From NCBI RefSeq assembly GCF_017874535.1, contig NZ_JAGGLS010000009.1:1-64000 (forward strand): a stretch of DNA of 64,000 nucleotides. Reading direction: 5' to 3'. Numbering within the stretch: position 1 is the first letter of the stretch; each line of letters opens with the position of its first letter. The DNA comes from Anaerococcus nagyae (GTDB lineage: Bacteria; Bacillota; Clostridia; Tissierellales; Peptoniphilaceae). Shown here one piece after another: positions 38,949 to 47,149 of this stretch. A program made the position numbers and the translations under genes. Under the pieces are notes generated by a model. It had not been told where the DNA came from and ran no database searches. It was given only the letters and a program-made list of their open reading frames with translations.

Positions 38949-40169
38949 TTAGATTTCTGTATTGTCTAAATCTTCTTTAATAGCTTTTGCTAGAGCTTTT
39001 ATTTCTTTTACTTGCTCCTCTTTAACAGATGAATTAATAAGTACATCTTCACCTATATAAGTATGTTTGCCAGCTTCTAGAATTTCTTTAGATTTTTTGA
39101 GACTTGTACCTCCCCATGACCAGTTATTTAAGAAAGATACATGTCTATTTTGATAACCTGTTCCTACCAATTCTTCTAAGAAGGCCTCCATTCTGTAGTA
39201 AAGACCTGAATTATAGTTAATTGGTGCAAAAACACTGTGACTATATCTATGACAATCTGAGATTATATAAGATGGATCCCAATCAGATACATCATATAAT
39301 TTAATATCTTCGCTAACTCCTAGATCAGCTAGTTCTCCTGCAAGTATATCAGCTGCTTGTTCTGTATCTCCATACATTGATGCATAAACAATTGCTATAC
39401 CTTTTTCTTCTGGAGTAAATGTTGACCATTTATTATATTTATCAAGGATAAATTTTATTGATTCTGGATCATCATAGACTGGTCCATGAAGTGGTAAGAT
39501 AGCGTTAAATTCAAGCCCTTCCACTTTTTTAAATAGTGCTTGAACTTGTTTACCGAATTTACCAACAATGTTGATATAGTATCTACGAGCTTGATCTAAC
39601 CAATTGCCCTTGTGAATTACATTTTTTGCTTTTAAGTGTCCTTCTATAGCATTAAATGAACCGAAAGCATCAGCACTAAATAAGATCTTGTTATTTGTTT
39701 CATAAGACATCATCACTTCTGGCCAGTGTACCATTGGAGCAAAAACAAATTTAAGATTATGATCTCCTATATTTAATTCATCACCATCTTTTACTTCATA
39801 ATATCTATCTTTGAACTCATCATTATAAAACTGTTCATATAATTTGAAAGTTTTTGTATTACCAATAAGTTTAGCATTTGGCCATCTTCTCATACAAACA
39901 TCTATATTTCTACAATGATCTGGCTCCATATGATGAACAACTATATAGTCTAGGTCTTCACCATCCAATGCTGCTTCAACATTTTCAATATATTGTCTAC
40001 CAAAAGCTGCATCAACGCTATCCATTAAAATATTTTTCTCATCTTTTATAAGATAAGAACTGTATGCAACCCCATTTTCTAGAGGGAACATATTTTCAAA
40101 TCTATCAATTCTTCTGTCGTTTACACCGACATAATACACATTATCTAATATTTCTCTAATATTATGCAT
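38949..40169 (-). CDS. fprA: Flavodiiron protein (FprA family)
   Basis: A 406-residue A-type flavoprotein that reduces O2 and/or NO in anaerobes. The metallo-beta-lactamase-like domain (about 1-250) holds the di-iron ligands H80, E82, D84 and H85 in HHMEPDH, then VHWPEVM, SADAFGSF and LPLHGPVY. The flavodoxin domain (about 255-405) starts with the FMN loop YASMYGDTEQAA. There is no fused rubredoxin, so an external electron donor is needed. Shine-Dalgarno AGGAGG on the minus strand. Confidence 0.94.
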   Translation of the reverse strand: MHNIREILDNVYYVGVNDRRIDRFENMFPLENGVAYSSYLIKDEKNILMDSVDAAFGRQYIENVEAALDGEDLDYIVVHHMEPDHCRNIDVCMRRWPNAKLIGNTKTFKLYEQFYNDEFKDRYYEVKDGDELNIGDHNLKFVFAPMVHWPEVMMSYETNNKILFSADAFGSFNAIEGHLKAKNVIHKGNWLDQARRYYINIVGKFGKQVQALFKKVEGLEFNAILPLHGPVYDDPESIKFILDKYNKWSTFTPEEKGIAIVYASMYGDTEQAADILAGELADLGVSEDIKLYDVSDWDPSYIISDCHRYSHSVFAPINYNSGLYYRMEAFLEELVGTGYQNRHVSFLNNWSWGGTSLKKSKEILEAGKHTYIGEDVLINSSVKEEQVKEIKALAKAIKEDLDNTEI

Positions 40170-40359
40170 AATTCCTCCTTATAGAAATCACTCATATAAA
40201 TACTATACAACTGTTAAAAAGTAAATAAAGTTATTTTGTAGAAGCAAACATTATCGAATATTTTAATATATTAGCGTAAATTGAAAGTAAAAATACTACT
40301 AATAAGACTATAAAATCACATATTTTATTTGGGGTAAAATGATATCAAGAGGTAAAATT

Positions 40360-42174
40360 ATGAGAAAAAATTTAAAAATTAGATCTACCAATTTTGAAGT
40401 TAGTATTGGTAATGTAAATAAAAATAAGGAAGAGATAAAAAAATTAGTAAAAAAAGCAGATGAAGAAGGAGTAGATATCTTATCTTTACCAGAACTTTCT
40501 TTAACAGGAGCAAGTTTATATGATGGATACAAAGACTTAACTAATCAATGTGAACAAGCTTTATATGATTTAATAGAATTTTCTAAAGAACATATGGTAT
40601 TTTTTACTGTAGGATTTCCACTTTCCTATAATAATAAGATATACAACGCCATTGCCTTAATAATAAATGGCAGCATTGCAACTCTTACTACTAAAAAAAA
40701 TCTTGGGGTTTTAGAAAAAAATGTATTTGCTAATGATATGCCAGAAGATGAATGCATTAATGCTATGGACGGATGGCAAGATATAAATATGAATTGGTAT
40801 ACAGTTAACGGTCTTTCAATAGCTATTACTATAGGAGAAGATGAGCTAATGACTATTCCTAGAAGTTTAGCTTATAAAGCAATAACAGAAGCTCAGCAAG
40901 AAATTATCTTAAATCCTTCTGCCCAAGCAAAATTAGTACTTAATGAAGATGAAATTATAAATAGAGTTAAGTTCTTGTCTAAAGATATAACTTATGTTTA
41001 TACATCTGCAGGTAGGGGAGAAAGTACAACAGACTTTGTATATAATGGTTTAAATATAATTGCAAATAACGGTGAAATAATCTCCTGTGCTACAAATATT
41101 TCCAGTGATTATATAGGCAAATATTATTTAAACTCAGATACCGATAGCTTATTTTATAAAGAATTTACTAATAAAAGGTATAAAATTGAAAAGTTTCCTT
41201 ATTTACCAGATTATGAGGATAGGGATAGGTATGTTCAAGATGTTTTAGATATTGGAGCTATAGGACTTTTAACTCGAATGGATCATATTGGAGTTAAGGA
41301 TGTATTTTTAGGTGTATCTGGTGGACTTGATTCTACCATGGCTCTTTTAATTTTAGTTCATGCTTATAGAAAAAAGGATCTGGATTTATCATCTATACAT
41401 TGCTATACTATGCCTGCTTTTGGAACAAGCCATAAGACAAAATCTAATGCCTTTAAACTATGTAAAGCTTTAGGACTTACTTTAAATGAAATAGATATAA
41501 GTGAATCTGTAAAAATTCACCTAAGAGATATAGGTCATGATGGAATTACTCAAGATACTGCTTATGAAAATGCCCAGGCTCGAGAGCGTACACAAATTTT
41601 ATTTGATTTAGCTAATATGCACAACGGTATAGTCATAGGTACTGGGGACCTATCTGAAAATATGCAAGGTTTTGCTACCTTTAATGGAGATCAAATGAGT
41701 AATTATTCTCTAAATGCTTCTCTTACAAAAACAGAAATTAGATATATAGTAGCTGCTATAGCTGAAAGCACTGAGAATATAGAGCTTAAATTAGTATTGA
41801 ACGAAATATTAGATACACCAATATCTCCAGAACTTATTAGCCAAGATAAGGGTGAAATCAGCCAAAAAACTGAGGACATAATAGGACCTTATGAGTTAAT
41901 AGATTTTTTTATATATGAACATTTAACTTACCATTTATCAGCTGAAGAAATACTAGAAGATGCTGTATCAGCTTTCTCTGATAAATATGATAGACAGACT
42001 ATTAGAAAATGGGTTATTTCTTACTTTAAAAGATTTACTTTTAGTCAATTTAAGCGATCTACTAGCGTAGATGGACCAAATATGACAGGTAGGTCATTTA
42101 GTCCACGTGCAGGGTTTAAAATAGCATCCGATATGAGCTTCTCATCTTATATAGAGGGACTAGATGAACAATAA
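40360..42174 (+). CDS. nadE: NAD+ synthase with nitrilase-fold N-domain lacking the catalytic cysteine
   Basis: 604 residues from 40360 (AGAGGT upstream); an in-frame ATG at 40339 would add seven. The synthetase domain (about 280-600) has the PP-loop GVSGGLDSTMALL, GTGDLSE and RSTSVDGPNM-type C-terminal motifs, so NAD+ formation from NaAD looks intact. The N-terminal CN-hydrolase domain keeps Glu (LPELSLTG), a Lys (TTKKNLG) and NPSAQAK plus AGRGESTTDFVYNG. However, the site normally reading EICED is TIGED, with G159 in place of the nucleophilic Cys. Glutamine cannot then be the nitrogen donor by the standard mechanism; free ammonia is likely. It overlaps the next gene by 11 bases. Confidence 0.88.
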   Translation: MRKNLKIRSTNFEVSIGNVNKNKEEIKKLVKKADEEGVDILSLPELSLTGASLYDGYKDLTNQCEQALYDLIEFSKEHMVFFTVGFPLSYNNKIYNAIALIINGSIATLTTKKNLGVLEKNVFANDMPEDECINAMDGWQDINMNWYTVNGLSIAITIGEDELMTIPRSLAYKAITEAQQEIILNPSAQAKLVLNEDEIINRVKFLSKDITYVYTSAGRGESTTDFVYNGLNIIANNGEIISCATNISSDYIGKYYLNSDTDSLFYKEFTNKRYKIEKFPYLPDYEDRDRYVQDVLDIGAIGLLTRMDHIGVKDVFLGVSGGLDSTMALLILVHAYRKKDLDLSSIHCYTMPAFGTSHKTKSNAFKLCKALGLTLNEIDISESVKIHLRDIGHDGITQDTAYENAQARERTQILFDLANMHNGIVIGTGDLSENMQGFATFNGDQMSNYSLNASLTKTEIRYIVAAIAESTENIELKLVLNEILDTPISPELISQDKGEISQKTEDIIGPYELIDFFIYEHLTYHLSAEEILEDAVSAFSDKYDRQTIRKWVISYFKRFTFSQFKRSTSVDGPNMTGRSFSPRAGFKIASDMSFSSYIEGLDEQ

Positions 42175-42970
42175 AAATAAAGTAAAGTTAGGCACGGGTT
42201 TAATTGTCGCAGGTCTTCTTATAGGAGCCTATATAGATAAACAATGTTTTGTGGCCAAGGAAGAAAAGGTAATATTAAAAAGTGAGAAAATTAAAAATCC
42301 TATTAGAATAACACAAATATCAGATTTCCATTCCAATGCTATCAAAAATTTGGATGAACTTTTAATAAATGTCAAAGATTTTGATCCTGATTTTATCATA
42401 CTTACAGGTGATATGATAGATTATGGAACGGATGCTAAGATTGACCGTAGCCTGTATTTTTTAAAAAAATTAGCAGGACTTAATAAAAAAATTTTCTATA
42501 TTACTGGTAACCATGAGGAAACGGGTCCTAATTTAGATAGATTTTTATTTGAGTTAGAAAAGCTAGGAATTGTATATTTATATAATGAATGTTACGAACT
42601 TAATATAAGAAATCAAGATATTTATTTATATGGAACTAGTATGCTTGATTTTTCCTATAAAAACTATAAACCTAAGAAAAATAGCATAAATGTAATTCTT
42701 AGTCACTATTCTAAAATTGTTAGAGATAATTATATAGGAAACGAAGATTTTATTTTCTCTGGTCATACTCATGGCGGACAGGTACGAATGCCGATAATTG
42801 GTGGATTAATAGCTCCAGGAGAAGGAGTGCTGCCTAATTATGATAAAGGGGTCTTTAACTACAAAGACTCAATTATATATGTAGATAGTGGTTTGGGAAA
42901 TACGTTTTTACCATTAAGATTTTTGGATCAAATAGAGTATAGTAATATTACTCTTGCGCCAATAGTTTAG
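42164..42970 (+). CDS. Membrane-anchored metallophosphoesterase (YkuE/YaeI type)
   Basis: 268 residues. An N-terminal hydrophobic helix (about 8-24) probably anchors it, followed by a calcineurin-like phosphoesterase domain: QISDFHSN, ILTGDMIDYG, ITGNHEETG, ILSHYS and SGHTHGGQVRMP contain the usual di-metal ligands. Related proteins act on lipid A precursors or phosphodiesters; the substrate here is unknown. It overlaps nadE by 11 bases, and its last five residues (LAPIV region) plus stop are encoded within the tRNA-Arg gene, a 15-base overlap. Confidence 0.87.
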   Translation: MNNKNKVKLGTGLIVAGLLIGAYIDKQCFVAKEEKVILKSEKIKNPIRITQISDFHSNAIKNLDELLINVKDFDPDFIILTGDMIDYGTDAKIDRSLYFLKKLAGLNKKIFYITGNHEETGPNLDRFLFELEKLGIVYLYNECYELNIRNQDIYLYGTSMLDFSYKNYKPKKNSINVILSHYSKIVRDNYIGNEDFIFSGHTHGGQVRMPIIGGLIAPGEGVLPNYDKGVFNYKDSIIYVDSGLGNTFLPLRFLDQIEYSNITLAPIV

Positions 42971-43029
42971 TGGTAAAACAAAGGTGTCCGAAGCCTAAGA
43001 TGGGGGTTCGATTCCCTCTTGGCGTGCCA
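42956..43029 (+). tRNA. tRNA-Arg (anticodon CCG)
   Basis: 74 bases with encoded CCA. The acceptor GCGCCAA pairs with TTGGCGT through a G1-U72 wobble; discriminator G73. The D-arm is GTTT/AAAC. The anticodon arm AAGGT, loop GTCCGAA, GCCTA gives CCG after T33, with an A27-A43 mismatch, a T-G pair next to the loop and unusual G32. The T-arm is GGGGG/CCCTC with loop TTCGATT. It decodes CGG, a rare codon in this AT-rich genome. It overlaps the preceding CDS by 15 bases and lies 17 bases before queC, so it is probably cut from a longer transcript. Confidence 0.87.
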
Positions 43030-43046
43030 AATAGAAAGGAAAATAA

Positions 43047-43703
43047 ATGAAGTCATTAGTATTACTTAGTGGAGGAGTTGATAGCTCCACGTGTCTAGCT
43101 ATGGCATTAGATAATAAGGAAGAAGTTATAGCAATTTCAATTGAATATGGACAAAGTCATGGTAAAAGAGAATTACAAGCTGCAAAAGATATAGCAAATT
43201 ATTATAAGGTAGATCATAGGATAATTGATCTATCTAATATATTTAATGCATCAAAATCATCGCTTAATAAGAATAATAACTTAGAGGTTAGCAAGGGAGA
43301 CTATGCTGATCAGGAAAATATAAATACCGAAGTAGAATTTAGAAATGGGGTATTTTTAACTGTAATGGCATCTTTAGCTCTACAATTTGACGCTAATAAG
43401 ATTTATTATGGAGCCCATTTAGACGATAGCGGAGCCATTTATGCAGATACTTCTGAAGAGTTTATAGACTCTATAACAAGGACTATAGATATAGGGACTA
43501 GATCAAAGGTAGAAGTAGTTACTCCTTTTAGAAATAAAAGAAAAGAAGATATAGTTAGAACTGGTTTAAAATTAAATCTTCCTTATGAGTTAACTTATAG
43601 TTGCTATGTTGGCGGTGATGAGCCTTGTGGTGAATGTGGAACATGTATAGATAGGAAAAAAGCATTTTTAGCTAATGGAATTACAGACGAAAAGTATTTT
43701 TAA
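43047..43703 (+). CDS. queC: 7-cyano-7-deazaguanine synthase
   Basis: 218 residues. It converts carboxydeazaguanine to preQ0 in queuosine biosynthesis. The PP-loop LLSGGVDSSTCLAM starts the protein, and the C-terminal zinc cysteines lie in CYVGGDEPCGECGTC. The ATG has AGAAAGGA upstream. No queD, queE, queF or tgt is in the window, so the rest of the pathway must be elsewhere. It begins 17 bases after tRNA-Arg, without a visible promoter between. Confidence 0.94.
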   Translation: MKSLVLLSGGVDSSTCLAMALDNKEEVIAISIEYGQSHGKRELQAAKDIANYYKVDHRIIDLSNIFNASKSSLNKNNNLEVSKGDYADQENINTEVEFRNGVFLTVMASLALQFDANKIYYGAHLDDSGAIYADTSEEFIDSITRTIDIGTRSKVEVVTPFRNKRKEDIVRTGLKLNLPYELTYSCYVGGDEPCGECGTCIDRKKAFLANGITDEKYF

Positions 43704-43720
43704 GTAAAAATAATATGTAA

Positions 43721-43760
43721 TAAGAGCCCGCTATTGATAAATATCAATAGCGGGCTCTTA
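43721..43760. repeat. Perfect 19-bp inverted repeat after queC (probable terminator)
   Basis: TAAGAGCCCGCTATTGATA and its exact complement are separated by two bases. No good T-run follows on the plus strand, so it is an atypical terminator or an mRNA 3'-end stabilising hairpin. The rest of 43761-43946 is AT-rich with nothing recognisable. Confidence 0.7.
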
Positions 43761-43946
43761 TGCATATAAAATATTTACAAATAGTAAATTCTTCTTATGA
43801 TTATATTATTTAGAATTTTTAAAATTTAAAGCTTAATAATTTATTATTTATATTATTATAGCTTTAATAATAAATAAAAGTGTACTATAATATTGGTTTA
43901 TATCAGTCTATATTATTTATTAAATTTTAAACTTTCGTATGAAGTT

Positions 43947-44357
43947 CTATAAATTTTTTTGGCAATCTGGGCAGATACCTGTGAATTCAAAGTTGTGTCC
44001 TTTTATTATAAATCCAGTCTCTTTCTCTATAATATTCTCTAGATTATGAACTGGACAATTTTCTATTACAAACTTTTTGTGGCAATTATTGCAAGTTATA
44101 AAGTGCTTGTGATCCTCGTTATTTAGCTGATAAAAACTTACTCCGTCAATCGTAGATTTTAAAAGAACATTTTTTTCTTCAAGTAAATTTAAATTTCTGT
44201 AAACTGTAGATAAATCTATATAAAAGTTTTTACTAAGTTTATTGTGAATTTCTTCAGCTGCTAGCGGATTATTTTCTTTTTCTAAAATTTCTAATATTAA
44301 TTTTCTTTGTTTTGTGACTTTTAAATTCTTATCTTTTAATATTTGGTTAATACTCAT
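43947..44357 (-). CDS. zur: Fur-family metalloregulator, probable zinc repressor
   Basis: 136 residues. The winged helix (about 1-80) has KVTKQRKLILEIL and the recognition region STVYRNLNLLEE. The C-terminal dimer domain has two CxxC pairs, CNNCHKKF and CPDCQ, for the structural zinc, and histidines NEDHKHFI. Divergent from znuA-znuC-znuB across 98 bases that contain a Fur-type palindrome, which makes Zur more likely than Fur or PerR. Shine-Dalgarno AAGAGG on the minus strand. Confidence 0.85.
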   Translation of the reverse strand: MSINQILKDKNLKVTKQRKLILEILEKENNPLAAEEIHNKLSKNFYIDLSTVYRNLNLLEEKNVLLKSTIDGVSFYQLNNEDHKHFITCNNCHKKFVIENCPVHNLENIIEKETGFIIKGHNFEFTGICPDCQKNL

Positions 44358-44388
44358 TATTACCTCTTAAATAATATTATACAATTAT

Positions 44389-44416
44389 TTGACAGAGAAA
44401 AAAATTATTATATAAT
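44389..44416 (+). promoter_or_regulatory. Promoter of the zinc transporter operon
   Basis: TTGACA at 44389-44394 and TATAAT at 44411-44416 with a 16-base spacer. Confidence 0.8.
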
Positions 44417-44420
44417 TATA

Positions 44421-44439
44421 GATGCAAATCATTTGCATC
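44421..44439. promoter_or_regulatory. Zur/Fur-type operator
   Basis: The perfect 9-1-9 palindrome GATGCAAATCATTTGCATC has a 7-1-7 core (TGCAAAT-C-ATTTGCA). It lies 5 bases after the -10 box, over the expected transcription start, where a bound repressor would block polymerase. It is adjacent to the Fur-family gene. Confidence 0.75.
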
Positions 44440-44455
44440 TATATAAGGAGGAATT

Positions 44456-45619
44456 ATGAAAAAACAAAATATAGCATTAATTTTAGCACTATCAGCTACT
44501 TTAGCTGCTTGTGGTAATTCAAATCAAAATCAAGATACAGATAAGGCAGCTACTAACCAAAAGCAAGAAGAAGTAAATACAGAAAATAGCGATAACAAGC
44601 AAGATAATGATATAGAAAAAGAAGATAGCAACATAGATAATGAAGATAAAGATACAGAAAATAATGAAAGTAAACAAGTAGTATACACTTCATTTTATCC
44701 TATATATAACTTAACAAAACAAATTGCTGGAGATAAAATGGATGTCAAAGCTTTCACTAATTTAAAAACTGAAAGTCATGGTTGGGAACCATCAGCAAAA
44801 GACATGGCAGACTTATCTGCTTCTAATATCATGTTTATAAATGGCGCAGGAATGGAAGAGTGGGAAGAATCTGTTGAAGATTCATCAGATGTTGATTTAA
44901 TTAACACTAGTGAAAATATAGATTTAATTAAAGCATCAGATGAAGATCATGATCACGAACATGAGGATGCTGATGGTGACCATGATGAAAGTGAACATGT
45001 AGATGCTGATCACGAACATGTAGATGCTGATCACGAACATGAAGATGCTGGTCATGATCACGAAGAAAGTGAAGAACATCACCATCATCATGGAATGTAT
45101 GACCCACACATTTGGCTTTCACCAGTAAATGGTAAAGAACAAGCTAAAGTCATTGCAGATAAATTAGCAGAAATAGATCCAGATAATAAAGATTATTACA
45201 TGGATAATTACAAAAAAATTGAAAAAGAACTTGAGGATATGATTGATGAGTATAAAGAAAAATTTGATGGAGTAGATAATAAGGACTTCATGGTAACTCA
45301 TAAAGCATTTTCATATTTAGCACGTGATTTTGGTCTTAATCAAATGGCACTTACAGGTTTAATGTCAACAGGTGAAGTTAATCCAGATGTATTAAAAGAT
45401 GCAGTTAATGATGCTAAAAATTCAAATATTAATACCATCTTTTATGAAATGGGAGGATCTGACAAACAAGCAAAGATCTTAGCAGATGAAATAAAGGGAG
45501 ATGTAGCTCCTCTAAATACTATGGAGTATGCAACTGACGAAGACTTAGATAATGATATAAGCTATCAAGACCTTGTAAAAGCTAATCTAGAAGCCTTATA
45601 TCAATCAATGTCTAAATAA
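44456..45619 (+). CDS. znuA: Zinc ABC transporter substrate-binding lipoprotein
   Basis: 387 residues. The lipobox LAAC gives lipidated C19, followed by a low-complexity N/D/E/K linker (about 20-75). The cluster A-I binding fold (about 78-387) has YTSFYPIYNLTKQIAGD, DPHIWLSP, MVTHKAFSYLARDFG and FYEMGGSDKQAK. A long His/Asp/Glu-rich loop (about 160-210), built partly from 7-residue HVDADHE repeats, precedes the DPHIW histidine, as in zinc rather than manganese binding proteins. First gene of znuA-znuC-znuB behind the Zur-type operator. Confidence 0.93.
   Translation: MKKQNIALILALSATLAACGNSNQNQDTDKAATNQKQEEVNTENSDNKQDNDIEKEDSNIDNEDKDTENNESKQVVYTSFYPIYNLTKQIAGDKMDVKAFTNLKTESHGWEPSAKDMADLSASNIMFINGAGMEEWEESVEDSSDVDLINTSENIDLIKASDEDHDHEHEDADGDHDESEHVDADHEHVDADHEHEDAGHDHEESEEHHHHHGMYDPHIWLSPVNGKEQAKVIADKLAEIDPDNKDYYMDNYKKIEKELEDMIDEYKEKFDGVDNKDFMVTHKAFSYLARDFGLNQMALTGLMSTGEVNPDVLKDAVNDAKNSNINTIFYEMGGSDKQAKILADEIKGDVAPLNTMEYATDEDLDNDISYQDLVKANLEALYQSMSK
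44996..45058 (+). repeat. Three 21-base tandem repeats inside znuA
   Basis: Two identical copies (each encoding HVDADHE) and a third diverged copy (HEDAGHD) extend the histidine-rich metal loop. Copy number could vary by slippage while keeping frame. Confidence 0.85.
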
Positions 45620-46284
45620 TGAATATACTAGAAATAAATAATTTAAGTTTTTCTTATGATAAAAGTCCTATTTTAGAAAATATAAATTTAACTATCAAAG
45701 AAGGTGAATTTGTTACTATAAGCGGAGCTAATGGATCTGGTAAATCTACTTTGATAAAATTAATATTAGGTCAATTAAAAGCAAATAATGGATATATAAA
45801 ATTATTTAATGATCCACTTGAAAAATTCACTGATTTTGAAAAAATTGGCTATGTACCGCAAATTAGAGAAGCATCAGGACTTTCTTTCCCTATAACTAGT
45901 CGTGAATATGTAGTTTTAAATTTGTATAATAGCTTTAATAAATTTAATAGACCTACAAAAGATAACTGGCTTATGGTGGATAGTGTATTAAAATCGCTTA
46001 ATATCAAAGAGCTTAGGGACATTCCTATAAATAAGCTTTCAGGAGGACAAGCTCAAAGAGTTATGATAGCTAGAGCTCTTGTTAATAATCCGGAGTTTCT
46101 AATACTTGATGAGCCTACTGTGGGTATTGATAAAAAAAGTAAGGATGATTTGATTAAACTGCTCATACACGTAAACCAAAATTATCACAAGAGTATATTA
46201 ATGATTAGCCATGAAAGTGACTTTAATAAAAAGCTTGGAGCAAAAAATGTAGAGCTAAAGGATGGTGAATTAAAATATGCTTGA
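45619..46284 (+). CDS. znuC: Zinc ABC transporter ATP-binding protein
   Basis: A 221-residue ATPase: Walker A SGANGSGKST, Q-loop VPQIREASG, signature LSGGQAQ, Walker B LILDEPTVGID and H-loop ISHES. The ATG overlaps the znuA stop by one base, and the gene overlaps znuB by 8 bases. Confidence 0.93.
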   Translation: MNILEINNLSFSYDKSPILENINLTIKEGEFVTISGANGSGKSTLIKLILGQLKANNGYIKLFNDPLEKFTDFEKIGYVPQIREASGLSFPITSREYVVLNLYNSFNKFNRPTKDNWLMVDSVLKSLNIKELRDIPINKLSGGQAQRVMIARALVNNPEFLILDEPTVGIDKKSKDDLIKLLIHVNQNYHKSILMISHESDFNKKLGAKNVELKDGELKYA

Positions 46285-47095
46285 ATTTGACTTTATGAGA
46301 CGCTCTCTTTTAGTAGGACTTATGATAGCTCTTATTATCCCAATGATTGGGGTGATAATGGTAAATAGAAAAACGTCTATGATTGGTGATGCTCTTAGTC
46401 ATAGCTCTCTAGCAGGGATTGGATTTGGCCTTATAATAGGGATAAATCCAATCTGGACTTCACTTTTAGTTTGCATACTAGCAAGCTTTGCAATAGAGTT
46501 AATCAGATCAAAGTTTAAAAACTATGGTGATATGGCCACAGCACTTGTAATGAGTACAGGAATTGGTATTGCAGCTATACTCTCTGACTACACGCCAGGA
46601 GGAACAACTTTTGAATCCTTTATGTTTGGATCAATAGCTACAGTTAGCAGAGAAGATGTAATAATAGTAGGAATTATTTTTATTATTGTGTCATTAATCT
46701 CCTTTTATTTTTATTATGCACTATTATATAATTCAATAAATCCAACTATGGCTAGACTTGCTGGTGTAAAAATAAATACAATTAATAATATATTTACATT
46801 TATTACAGCAGTTACTGTAGCCATATCTTCAAAAACTGTAGGTGCTTTAATGATTACTTCTTTAATGACAATACCTGTTGCTTTATCTTTGCTTTTAGCA
46901 AGGTCTTATAAAAGTACTTATAAGTTATCTTTGATATTTTCAGTAATATTTACTATGATAGGAATAAGTGCTAGCTATTATATAGGTATAAAGCCAGGTG
47001 GAGCTATAGTATTGGTAGGGATAGGATTTTTGATTATAGTTAGCATAATACTTGCTATAAAAAATAATTTAATAAAAAACAAACATTCAAAGTAG
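46277..47095 (+). CDS. znuB: Zinc ABC transporter permease
   Basis: 272 residues of the ABC-3 (ZnuB/TroC) family with seven to eight membrane segments. MIGDALSHSSLAGIG is the family signature that contacts the ATPase, and VGALMITSLMTIPVA is conserved. Final gene of the zinc operon; its stop lies inside the terminator stem. Confidence 0.92.
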   Translation: MLEFDFMRRSLLVGLMIALIIPMIGVIMVNRKTSMIGDALSHSSLAGIGFGLIIGINPIWTSLLVCILASFAIELIRSKFKNYGDMATALVMSTGIGIAAILSDYTPGGTTFESFMFGSIATVSREDVIIVGIIFIIVSLISFYFYYALLYNSINPTMARLAGVKINTINNIFTFITAVTVAISSKTVGALMITSLMTIPVALSLLLARSYKSTYKLSLIFSVIFTMIGISASYYIGIKPGGAIVLVGIGFLIIVSIILAIKNNLIKNKHSK

Positions 47096-47115
47096 GTTAA
47101 TAGCCTACTTTTTTT
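47089..47115 (+). terminator. Terminator of the zinc operon
   Basis: A perfect 8-bp stem (AAAGTAGG with CCTACTTT), then a T-run. Confidence 0.85.
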
Positions 47116-47149
47116 CTATGTTATAATTAAGATAGGAAAGAGAGATAAT

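Noticed and set aside
44996-45058. CRISPR-like or tandem satellite array
   Set aside because: Repeats are in frame inside znuA and encode the histidine-rich loop; there are no spacers.
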